Below are positions 37,577 through 49,500 of a stretch of 64,000 nucleotides of DNA, piece after piece (positions within the stretch are counted from its first letter, which is position 1; the number at the start of each line of letters is the position of its first letter). Made by a program: the position numbers and the translations under genes. A model generated the notes under the pieces. It saw nothing but the letters and a program-made list of their open reading frames with translations. It had not been told where the DNA came from and did not search any database. Origin of the DNA: Botryotinia globosa (taxonomy: Eukaryota > Ascomycota > Leotiomycetes > Helotiales > Sclerotiniaceae); NCBI GenBank assembly GCA_014898425.1, contig RCSZ01000014.1, positions 992,001 through 1,056,000 of the forward strand. The letters run 5' to 3'.

Positions 37577-40500
37577 GTCTCAAGACTCGATTGACAGATT
37601 TCGTCAGGACAGTGGAAAACTCCCAATTTGATTGCTAATGCGTTGCGATATTCCTTATATCCTTATGTCTAGGATTCGATGCCCCCACTTTGTATGGCGT
37701 TATCACAGCTTCATGATCCCCTTAAATCCTTATCAGTTGGAAAATTTACAATATCGGACTCGAACTTTGCCCTTAAGAAAAGGTATTCAATGGTTTCTTT
37801 CTCCTCATCGATGCATCGGACAGATTTTCCAAAGAAAAACTCTACAGCCTCAACGGGAGACCAATTTAGCGTACGATGTATTTGTAAGGCTGTTTACTAA
37901 TTGTGATGGTACAGTGGGGTGTTGGTCTCGAAGTCTGGGCAGATGTGCTGTAATTAGCAGCTTGAATAACCGAAGGTTAGCTTGCGTGAGCCTCTTGTGG
38001 CTAGTGTGGCTGATGCTTCAAATCAACGGAAGATCAAATTCAATTGGTTGCAGGTCCCGTTACCACAAGAATTGAATACATCGTACGCTTCTTGTTACGG
38101 TACCATCGAATCCCTTCTAAATGCCATTCGATACTGGATACTCATATCACTTTGTCATCTACGTTTTGAGTTATGTCTCGACTCAGTAGGAACAAGGACG
38201 GCGTCCAAATGCTCTTGGAATTCGACTCTCAACCACTATACTCAAGATTGCGATTTTCTCTTCAGCCGATGCTATGGTATAGGGGTTTTTCTGAGACGTT
38301 CAAGCCCAAATCGAGATTCCTGAAGTACGAGCTCTACAAGTGTTCACTACGTTTTTAGCTATCAAGGAATAGCTAATTATCGGCTCTGGGCCTTTCGAAT
38401 CCGCCAACGCATCCTCATGATGATGGTATGATGTAGATGATCGGATGTTTCTTCGAGATTCATGCTTTTGGTTCCGTCTATGCCTGCCAACCGAAGAAGT
38501 AAATTGTTGGTGACTCCGCCTTGAACTTTGAGTTGAACGATGAGTTTTTCGTTTGATTTTATGATTGTTCTAACCCCCAGGCAAGTGCTTAGGCTGCAGA
38601 GTAGAGTTTTCCCCCATGATATCACGCCTGAACAGCCTTTAGAGTGCACAGCACGGCATAGATGATTTTCTAAAAACAGAAAAATTAGGGATCAATCCTG
38701 AATCTTCTCCCATCAGCCTCAAAAGGCAGTACATGCCAAGTACGGCATGTGAGAATCACCTTGGAAAATCTAGCCGAATTGACACACGCGAGGAGATAGC
38801 AGATATTTAGAACCGAAAATCATGTCAAATTTCATGGTTCATCAATTCATTAGTCAATGATCTGAAGCACTGAGCCCCGCGAATGTCCATCTCATCTATT
38901 GATATGATCGTCATTCAAACTTCGACTGTCTTTCCAGCTTGAAATGACCGCTTACAGCATTTTCACTCGAGCGATCTTTACCCGCTTGATCGTTCTAGTA
39001 CATTAAGTACATATCTGTACTGCGCGATTGCGTTGTCCACACACTTGGGAAATCTCAGCTCATATGCTCCTATGCACTCGCGCGCAACTCGCGCCGCTCT
39101 TTGTCAACCGCCACGGGCATTGCTAGTGATATTTGAAAGTTGTCTCTCCTGACAGGCTTTAATCACTGCCTCTGGCGTATGCTCGTGGGAGAAGCTTCAA
39201 AACACGTCGCGTGAATTGATTTCCCATAAAACTTCGGCGCTCACCGTGCCAAAATTTCATTCTCTGATACCGATCTTGCATTCAATCCGCGGTACCTGAA
39301 GTTCGTGTAAATCCAGGGAAAATCCTGCATGATTCATTTCATATGTGAGCAGTTCCCAAATCCATGTTTTAAATTTAAAGTGATCAAAACAGTTGGTTTA
39401 CACATTTAATAATAATTTCGTAATCCTGAAACCATCACTCTTCTTTCCAGGTGGCTTTTGGTAAATCAGGCTCAGAAAAGCATCGAAAGATGTCTCAGAT
39501 ACCCACAGCCCAGGTGTTTGACAGCATCTAGTATACACGGAAGCTTCCAGCCTGGTGGGATTTAGTGTATCGACAAATCTGGTGTTAAAGATGAACCAGA
39601 TGATCGACGCTTTCCAGGTTGTTCATTCTCAGCACATTGCGATATATCAATCGGGTTAAAAAAATATTCACTGAAATACTTTGAATTTCGGATGTACTCT
39701 CCTGGCAAAGCATTCTCTTGGAATTCACGTCTAAATAATCTCGATACCTTGAAGATTGAATCGTTTTAGTGTACAACCAACTGCAAGTAAGTAACAAGAT
39801 GAGGCGGAGATAATGTCTCGGAAGGCAACATCATCAATTTTAAATGATGCAAAGTCAATCCTAACTTTTTCCCAAGCTACCCATGGCAATCGAAGATGGC
39901 GCAGCGACAGATACCGTTGTTATGCTTCCTCTCCAATATGCGAAGAGTGCTCTGAGGTTGCTAGCTGTCGTTGCCCTTGAAGCCAGTTCAAAGGGTAGAT
40001 CCAAGACACATATCACTATGATAGATTAGATCCCTCCTGGTTCAACGATGGGAATAACAATTACTCACGTCGAAGTCTTAGATCCGAGACAAACGATCTA
40101 AGACACGAAGAGTCAATCAACTTTAGGCGAAGGAACCTTCAAAGTAGTACTAGTACTACATGCAGATCTGGTACAATCTAAAACTAAATCTATACAATTT
40201 CGCGATTGGGAGCATTCGAGGACATGAAAGAGCCGGAGACAACCGAATCAAGGAAACTGTCTAAAAACATGCAACCTGACTTCAATTACTTGATATCATA
40301 CTGACACCGAGAAAGATCAAGTTGTACTGTTCAGATACACTGTGTACTACCATGAATCATGGAATTTTCAGAGTCGAAGATCCATGGCCAGAAAAGGATT
40401 TGATGCCCCGCCAGAATGCTTCTGTCAGCTACCACTGATCTTCTGCGGGAAATACATTCAGATCGACCTACATATTGGCTTCAATGCAACCGCTAGATGT

Positions 40501-43500
40501 ATGCACCCGGAGAATCTATACATGATTTAGTGTAAATTCCGGATCTCCGAGAAAAGTCCACTACATCTATCAAAGTAGATCACGAGTATGTTCATTACTC
40601 AGTTTAATCCTCTCAAATCACCAGCCCAGCAAACATACCGTATGTCTGTACAACGCTAAGTGGCACGAACTCAGATCCCCGATCTCAAAGTCTTCCGAAG
40701 TCTCCGCAAATTCCACCGACACGTGTTCCCACCTGATGCAGATTGCCGGCTTCGCACCTAACCGTCTCTACACATAAGATAAACCTCGTGCTCATCTGCA
40801 TCTGCACTTAGGGAGCCTACAGAATCACGTTTAATTTCCTGAAGTTGCAAAGCATATGCAAGAGTGCGGGTATAATACGCGAGTGTGTATGTAGTCTCAG
40901 GTGTAGTCTACATAGCTTCGTTGAGTGTGGCTTATCCAAGTAGATATGCCCAGGTACGATGTATGCTGTGTACCTCCACATCCGAGACCCTAAACTCTTT
41001 TTGTTTGGTGTTTATCGCACTTGGATTTGAGAAGTGTTCCATGAAAATGTTTTGATTGGTAATTACCTGAATGTCAAGTGCGAAGAAATCATCACTGGTG
41101 TACACATTTTCATAGAACTCTTCCTGTCGCTTTGATTATTTCCCATATTATCCAGACGAATCAATTGCGAATACAAGGCCCACACTTCTTTTATCTTTTT
41201 GGCTCTCCTTCATCACAAGCCAATATAGCCCTTCACTACATAATTCCCTATTAACAATTACCATTTCACCCCTCACCTATTTTCCTTCACCTTACTAGAT
41301 CATTTCACAACATTGAAACCACAGCACATCCCTCACACAGAATCTTCCTCTCCGATCCGATCGATCCCATTACATACATCAGAAAAATAAAGCTTCATCG
41401 TCTCTCCGTTTCTGCAGCCCATCATCCGGATATGCGCATATTTACCAATGTATATACCGATATCCTCGAAACCCAACGTCACACGCACAGCTAAAACTGC
41501 ATGTGCATTGGTATTCAACTTGTGTACATATCAAGCATTTACCATCGTCATGATGGTATCTCCAATCCAATGCCGTGTACGCATGTCAATATTATACTTA
41601 GAGAGCCTTCTCGTTTTAATATGGGGATGTCACTCAAGTATCACAGAATTATGACTCCTTGAAAAAGACTGGTCTCAGTCAGAATGTTCTATTCTCAACT
41701 GGCTGGTGATGCTTGTACATTCAAGTGGTCATGGAACGTCAAAACAGAGATCTATAAGTCCACCGATACGTATTCATTCGTGAACACACAGTATCTGACA
41801 ATGAAGAATCTGCACGATGATGCCGTCTAGTATACATGTTCTACTTGGATCATTCCCACCAATCGTGCACATAAATCAGGAAATTCAGATATCTACTTGC
41901 ACACAAATAACATTTCTCTCACAGCCAACTAATTGCAATGCATCTCACAAAACTTGCAGATATCTAGGTATCACTACACTACACTGCGCTCTAACTCCCT
42001 ACCACTATCGTAGCCATACATTCTCACCATCCCGCACAGCTTGGTAACTGAAGTGACTGAAGTGACGTAGTATCCAAGCCCAACCTGCAATCAACATGTA
42101 CACGACCATCTTCATTTCCCCCAAGAAAAACTGCAGAAACTAACCAGCGTAGCGCATGCAGGTAACAACCATATACGGTACCTACAACATATCAATAACT
42201 CTCCGTACGGAGTCCATTCTATAAAATTTGTATCACTCCCCTGCCATACCCTGCGCGTTCAAAATTCTCGATCTCCACCCCCCTCGCCCACACGTGATCA
42301 TCGCCTATCCCATCGCGACCATCACAACCATCCTAGCTTCTTAGCTTCTTCTTAGCTTCACATGTTTGTTGATGGTCTTCCCAACAAGCAAGCTTGCATA
42401 CCCATCCCAGTCGGCGAAATTGCATGTACGCCAGTGTCAAAGACTCAAAGGAACTAGGTCCCGCCGCTTTGGTCCTGTCCCCCGAGTTTGGCTCCATTTT
42501 TGTATTCACGATGCGCACATCCCCCAACGCCTCAAAAGGATCGATCTGTGGCCCTGTCTCACATATGCTGACGATCGAGGTCAGTGAGTATAATCACCAC
42601 CAAACAAATACCCACCCTACCTTCCTACACACAAAAACTTCAAACAAATCTCACAATACAACACGACACAGCACAATACAGCGCACAGCGCATAGTGCAT
42701 ACACAAAAATGGATGAGGCAGCGGGAATTTTGTAGATATTATCTTAATTTCTTTCATTGCCGTCTTGTCTTGCTCTGTCCAATACTATCTACTGATTTAT
42801 CCCAGCCGATTTGATTGCAACTAGATGAAAAAATATTTGTACACTACTAAGAGCATCTACGATCCGTGGACCACTCATCTGACAAGCAATTAAGAGCGTA
42901 GGATCAGAGTTAGATCAGATCAGATTCAGATGCAAGATCAGCCGTCCCTTCCGTCCCCTTCTATCCAGCCACTTCTACGTTGTGCCTCCGAACAACGTCC
43001 GCTGAGATGCATGCCTTTTTGATGGATTTGGATCCTCCCCCCCTGCTACCAAATCTCACAAGTCTTGAAGTATCCAAGCCAACCCAGCCTATTGCACAAT
43101 GTGTATCCTTACTTGGCTTTGTTCCCGCCTCCACCGTAAGTCCAGCTCGATCCTAATGAATCTACCTAGGGTATCCACATGGTGATGACTCCCCTGGGAA
43201 GAAATCCAATAACAGAATGTGCGCATCTTCCAGAAACCGGGTGCCCAAAATCATATATTGTAGAAAAGACAAGCAATAGGTATAAAAAAATGGTATAAAA
43301 TGGTATAAAATGATATCCCAGCCCAAGTCCAGATCCCACGATCCGAGAAATCCACATATTTCAGTGCTACTCAAAAATCCACATCTGGTAAGTGGGAATA
43401 TAACAAAACGCCATCTTATGCAGATGCCAAACCAGAGTCTTAAAACTCGTTGTTGTACCCATAGCCGTAGCTATCAAAATCAAACCAAAACGCCTGGAAG

Positions 43501-43805
43501 CAAAAATTTCCGTATGCTTCTGCTACCAAAACTAAATAAAAGCCTTTCTTTGAACGTGAGTACCAAAATGCCAAAATGCCCCTGGTATGCGTGACCCTCG
43601 AACAAAACCAATATGTGTTCTCTCCGCCCTGAAAGACGTGTAATTATGCGACTTTTCCTATTCCCGTGACCCTCCGATCAAAACTCTCCGTAACTCCATG
43701 ATGACGATCGCTAAAGATCTTCATGCTCTGTAACGCTGAATACTTTGTACATTAAATTTGTGCTTTGGTGATATATCTTTCACTTGATAGGTACTGCTAA
43801 AATGG
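37577..43805. other. 6.2-kb gene-poor region
   Basis: No gene is convincingly supported. Several plus-strand ORFs at 37632-38358 (for example 61 codons at 38173-38358) have mixed composition but no family signature and no consistent joining. The rest has short ORFs only. A perfect 14-bp palindrome containing TACGGAG lies at 42199-42212. The proximal part must include the glutamate-cysteine ligase promoter. Confidence 0.45.
42199..42212. promoter_or_regulatory. perfect 14-bp palindrome with TACGGAG core
   Basis: ACTCCGTACGGAGT reads the same on both strands. The half-site matches the TACGGAGTA/TACTCCGTA motifs at 10190, 10469, 11819 and 19299. All are non-coding. It may be a protein-binding site or a small-element footprint; function is unknown. 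Confidence 0.3.
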
Positions 43806-45445
43806 TTATGACCGTGGTGAGTGATCTTCCGAAGATTTGGGGCGAAGTGATGATCCGGTTGAACCTTGTGACTGCTTCATCGTGTTTTTGCGGGTAAGTT
43901 TGGCATAATGTAACCCACATGCGTTGCAAAGCGTACGGGCTCCATCTGGCCCCCTTCTCCATTCGGGAGTCTCCGCTCTGTTACAGCTGTGACATCTGCC
44001 TGGTGGAGCAGCGCGCTATCCAATTGTTAGAAACATTTGTACAGAGCAAATTAAGTGAATACATACTCCTCGGCGTTTTTTATTATCTGGTCCACCAAAA
44101 TTTTGATGGTGTCTATCGTCGCCATAGACGCTCTCATCATCGTAGTCAGTAGCTAATCTGGCACCGCGAGATTGCTCGTCGGCTGCATGCTGCTGCTGTA
44201 CGGCAGTATCCAACATGCGGTGAAGGCAAGATACAACTCGATTACCGTGAACTAACATCTCTTCAATGGCCCTGCGATCGGGTGATCTTTCCGGGATTGC
44301 AATGTGAGAGCGTGGTTGTTCTTGACTAATTGCGTGGAAATGATGCGACCAATCCTGTAAAGCATTGCTAGCAACGTTGATCTTTGGTTCATTAAATTAG
44401 CGAATTTGACTAAAATAAAAAGAATAGATGACAAACTTGAGCTAAATTATTATCCACGTCCCACACCTCAAGTTGTCGCTTTAACCCCTGATTGAATGGC
44501 TCGGGTTGAGTCTTATAATTCTTAAACCCGGCACCGCCTAAATCTCTTTCATCCCGTGGTGGATAAGGTGGTTGAGGGTAACCTTGCCCATGAGGTGGAG
44601 GATGAGAAGGGTGAACCGGTTGCGCTGGAGCGTTACCATATGGATGTTGATTGCGTAAAGGAGATGGTTGGCCATAGTCATTCATTGACCTCTCAAGAAA
44701 TCTTTCACTGGCCCTCGGCTCCTGTTCATACCTAGGAGCCTCATATCTAGGCGGTGGATACGAGTTTGCAGGTGGAGGTTGTGGAATCGAAGGATGTAAT
44801 AATGATGGTCTCCTCGGCTCCGCAAAGCTTCTTGAATCTAAATCTGGGCGTGAGAAAGGTGGCGGTTGAATGGGCATCGGAGGTGAAGGTTGCCGCGATT
44901 GAGATGACTGGAATCCTACGCCCTGCTCATATGTTCGTGGTGGTGGCAGCACTTGCGACTGTGCATAGGAACTCTGCGGATGCGATGACGGTGCAGAGGC
45001 GGATACAGGCGAAGCATAAGGACCAGGCTTGGTAGAAGTGCTGCTCAGAGCTTCCTGTATCGATGGTAAAGATTGTCGATGAGTGTTGGTCTGCAACGGA
45101 TGCGGGTGCACTTTGTCATTCGACGTCCTCCGCGACTCTGGAGGAGATATCAAGCCGCTATGCGAAGTACTGGGCCATCCTGCGGAGTATGGTGCACCGT
45201 TTGGGTAGTGAGCAGACGCAGGACTGGCAATTGGTGGTGCAGCCATTGGATTTGATTGTATATATCTCGTGTCGGTATTTATGCGCTCGACGTGTTCACG
45301 GTTCATGATGGAGAGGATGCCACTAATATTATATGAATGTCAGCTTGTGTTTTGTTGAACTTGCATTAGCTTGAAAAGAATGCAGTGGTCTCAAAGAGAC
45401 AAGAAAAACTGACCTTGACCTACTGCCACTTTCCGCACCCTCCAT
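43806..45445 (-). CDS. nsdD: NsdD/LTF1/SUB-1-type GATA zinc-finger transcription factor
   Basis: Exons: complement(43806..44015, 44067..44381, 44437..45322, 45414..45445); 480 aa. The upstream 32-nt exon encodes MEGAESGSRS and joins in frame through a GTCAGT donor; a second in-frame ATG at 45306 (MNREHVERI) would give 464 aa. The first 290 residues are Pro/Ser/Gln-rich. A conserved helical block follows (INVASNALQDWSHHFHAI, then EEMLVHGNRVVSCLHRMLD). One GATA finger of the C-x2-C-x18-C-x2-C class is formed by Cys 419, 422, 441 and 444, with PEWRRGPDG inside it and YAKLTRK after it. These features match NsdD of Aspergillus, SUB-1 of Neurospora and LTF1 of Botrytis, nuclear regulators of sexual versus asexual development and light response. 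The gene faces a 12.9-kb gene-poor upstream region, which suggests extended control. Confidence 0.92.
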
Positions 45446-46516
45446 TGCAAGATCTGGGAAATATTTCACTCGAATCTGAACAGATTAGATGCTCGGCAGC
45501 ATGCGTGGAATGATATCGTGCTCTTCCGGTTCCGACGTTTGTGCTACCGTAACACCTGTTCACCTAAGCATCTACGAATCTCCCTCAGCTCGAGTATTTT
45601 CGTACTATTTCTTTGGTGTTGCTTGAGCACTGGCCGGAATGCAAATCGATGAGGATAAAGAGGCAGAACGATTAATTGGAGTGCGGCTGAGAGAAAGGAT
45701 TTAAGCCTTCCAGATTGCTCTGGCTAAAATTTGACGACTGAGGATCGAATTATCAAAGAAGTTGAACTTGTATTTTGCGGCTCGTGGCTATGTATATACA
45801 CTCGATCGATTGCTGTCGACCGTCCCATCAAGGTCTCAAAGTGAGGCAATCGATGCGTTACGTGAGTGGGCCTTTTCGCCAACCACAGATTTTTGTGTGT
45901 GTAGTTTAATCTCAGCGGCGGAAATGGTGAGAACGACCAGCAGATTCGTTCCAAGAATTTGAATTGAGCGCGGCTATCCCGATATATTTATTCGATCAGA
46001 ACGAGGCTGAATTACACACAGAGGGGAGATTGGAGGGGAAAAGCCCGTCTAATTCTAGTGAGACTTTTTCTCGATTTGAATCAGAAATTTTCTGTAGCTA
46101 GGTATATAGAGGTTTAAAATCCAGAAAAAAGCTCGAAGTCCATAAACTGAAGGCGGAAAATAATCCAATTGACTCTGAGTCTGTGTTGATGAAAATTCCA
46201 AGTATGAGAATTGCAAGATCGTACGGTATGTTTCGTGAGCAAAGATTGAGATCAATGTTTCGATGATGTTGAAGGATGGGAGGAGTGAAGAAAGGAAGAA
46301 AGCAGTAGACTGTAACTTGCTCTAACTTCCTGCTTGATTATGGTTTCGCTCGGTGTAAAAGCTTGTGGGAGTGTGGAAGGAGGAACGAGGTACACAACAG
46401 GGCAGGTGAGCTTCTCGAAGTTTGGTAAGGCAAGTGATAGGATAACTGTAGGAGCATAAGATAAGAAGCACAAAGGGTGGGAAGCCAGCAAAGATAAAAA
46501 GAAGCAAGTGAGAATG

Positions 46517-46556
46517 TATGTAGATGTAGATGTAGATGCAGATGCAGATGCAGATG
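46517..46556. repeat. hexanucleotide repeat (TAGATG / CAGATG)
   Basis: Six to seven GATGTA/GATGCA units about 1.1 kb upstream of the nsdD start. Only microsatellite character is seen. Confidence 0.8.
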
Positions 46557-49500
46557 GAATAACGAGACAAGTTTGGTTGAGCTGCTGAATAAGAAATATT
46601 TAGTAGATTATGAGAAGAGAAGAGAAGAGTAGGACTAATTGTAGTTGTGGTCGTAGTTGAAGTTGTGACTAGAGGTAAAGTTAGTGGAGCGGGATGAGTG
46701 GGAGGAAGCGGCAGCATCGTGCTGTGCGACCTGCCAGCCTGCTAAGTTCTAAGTTCTAACTTCTAACCTACTAACTTTTGATCGAGCGGATTCGAGCCGT
46801 CACTTGTCAAGCTAGCAATGGTTTGACCGTGAGATTCTTATTCTTAGCCTTATAGAGCTAGTCAGCTAGTCGAAGGGAGGAGATCTTTTAGTTTCCGGTA
46901 CTTTTACTTGGGTATAATTTCTTTTTTAGGTTCGACTATGGGATGGATAATGTCATGGCCCATGGGCTCATGGCTAAATATTAATGATAATAATAATGGA
47001 TGGGGATCGAAGATTAGGAAGATACAGAGTCGTAGCTAAGGCAAACCCAAACCGTCGCCAAGGATCAAGGTAGTAGCGGCAAAGCAGGAAAGAACAAGGC
47101 ACTATCGACAAGGGGGATGAGTGGGTGGTATGGATGATGGATCATATCGATGCTCTTTTGTTAATACTATGAGTTGGAGAGAAAATCAGATCTGTATCGA
47201 GTAGTATTTCGGATTGCCATGGATGAGCTAGCCTTACAAATCTGCATCAATCTGTATCTAGATACAGATTCATCAACATCCATCTAGGTTGAATCGCCGG
47301 TGGGTCGTTATTCAAAGTGGACGAACGGCATGGCATCTAATAAAATCCGGATATCTTGGACCAGACGAGGGGCAAGCTAATCTTGAGATTTGCGAGTTTA
47401 CGATGAGCCAGCAGGGATTCTAAATAGGATGCGTGGATGTGGCAGACCGCATATCCTTGCACACGTTTACCATGGGTCGGCCCATATTGCTAATATGGAT
47501 CTCCAAACTAATGGGTGACTGGAGGGTCTGGGTCCTGGGAGGGAAAAAAGATGGATGGGAGGGGTCGTGGGGTGGTCAATATAGCAGAAGGTGGTGAAAC
47601 AAATCCAACTAGTAGGGGATTTGACATAGGGTATAAATGTCTCGAGGACGAAAATGATAATGGCTGTGAAAGTGTTTAGGGCTTACTGAGACCAAGAATA
47701 TCAACAGTCACAAGAAGAGCGAATGTTTAAATTAATCAAATGTTCCATAGATTGGCTTCCATAGATTGACCCCATAGCCCCTTCATTTGTATGTAGATGT
47801 TGCTCGCGTAGGACGAACAATCAATAGCCCTATAGAAACGTGAGTATCGAAGTGGAATCCAAGTATGTTTCTCTCTAGTAACTTAATCGCCCTGTGATCA
47901 TAATATAGATGATATAGTACAACTTGTTTACGGGGTAATAATGAATCTAAACATAGTGCTAAAGACAAGAGTTTCCTCTGATGAAGTCCGATCTGATGTA
48001 GGCGAGCTAGCTCAATTTCTAGACCCGATTTGACGTTAAACCCAAAGTGACATATGTATACGCTACGTACATACCTTGACTGTCCATGATCGCTTATTGT
48101 TATGACAACATCGGAGTAAATCCGTGGCGTTATCTCGTAGCTCAAGTTCAAGCATATCTACCTAACCAGCTACGGGTGATACAGTACCTCCCTATCTTTA
48201 TGGCACGAACCGTTGGGAACAAAATCAAATCTCCAGAGAAGTCCCCGTATCACATCGCCGAGATCATCACTAAGATCTGTACTTCAAGATCACATTCAGG
48301 GGCCGATCGCCAGTTTCATCATTACAAATACTGTACATATATGTCTTCATATTGCTACCTCTCATGAAATCCCATTTTACTTGCGATAATCCCGTCGCCA
48401 GTTTAAAGTTTTCCGATCGTTGCCAGCCTGCAACTCGCTACGAGTATTAAAATCTACAGGACACTGAGTGCAGTACAGACGGTATAGCCATTTATTCGTG
48501 GGTGGCCCCAGCAAATCACCCTGGACTAATGCACCCTAGATCGGGACCCTGGATGATGCACTCATTTTTCTGTCTCACAGTTACTTGGCTGTTCTTCGTG
48601 GCCATCTCTCGATGAGATAGAAGTCACGTAAGCATGATACCTACATCTGGTCATCGTACAGCAAGCAGTGCCGGTATTTTATATCGTTGGCATTGTTGCC
48701 TATCAAATTCCCAAATCCCTACACCTCCCACATCTCCTACTGCACCACGTGCAGTATCCAGATACGCGGCCACAAATTGTGAGATCGTGTTACTTGGATT
48801 ATAATGTACAGTGACTTTTTCCTGCTTGTCCCCACTTCGATACGTATCGTATTCTGTCGACCCTTTCGTGATTATCTTTACCACCTACTTATCCAGGAGG
48901 TAAGTTGTAACCTCTGCAGGATCCGTATCACATGCTGACGGACAAATCACAAGTGCATGTTATTTATCCTCAATTTGCATATTGTACAACTGGTCCTGCC
49001 TTTGTGCTACCAACTTCTTTTTCATCATAGATTCGGGTAGTCGCCATATCTTGCCGCAACCTGCCGCCTTCACCATTGCCATGGAACACGAACACACCGG
49101 GGCCTTTGCCCACTTCGTTCAATCTTGTTCATCTTACCTTCTAATCTCACAGAAGCTGGAACGTTGAATCTTTTCCTCCACATGTATGTCTAGAATAAAA
49201 CATTTGTTCTCGTGAATTCTGAATTCTCGATCGAGGAGCACATAGTGGCTCTTCCCCTTTAAGCCGAAATCTCCCCAAATCTCTTAGGTCTATTAATTGC
49301 AGAATAGAGGTCAATTTCTACAAGGCTACACGACAGATCACTTCCATTTATGATGTTGCTAACTTTAATTTTTCCTTTACAGCTGTCAAGCTTTTCAATG
49401 CTAATGGTCTCACGGAGACCTTTGCTAAGAAAACGTCGGCTGATAGAAAAAAGGGATGAAGCCATGGGCCATAGCCTAGAATTCTCACTAAATCTGGAGG

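Noticed and set aside
37632..38358. Cluster of plus-strand ORFs upstream of glutamate-cysteine ligase
   Set aside because: Mixed composition, but no recognised family, no consistent splice plan, and it overlaps the promoter of the divergent gene.
46322..46717. 131-codon minus-strand ORF
   Set aside because: Thr- and Ile/Tyr-rich low complexity from microsatellites in the nsdD upstream region, with no motif.
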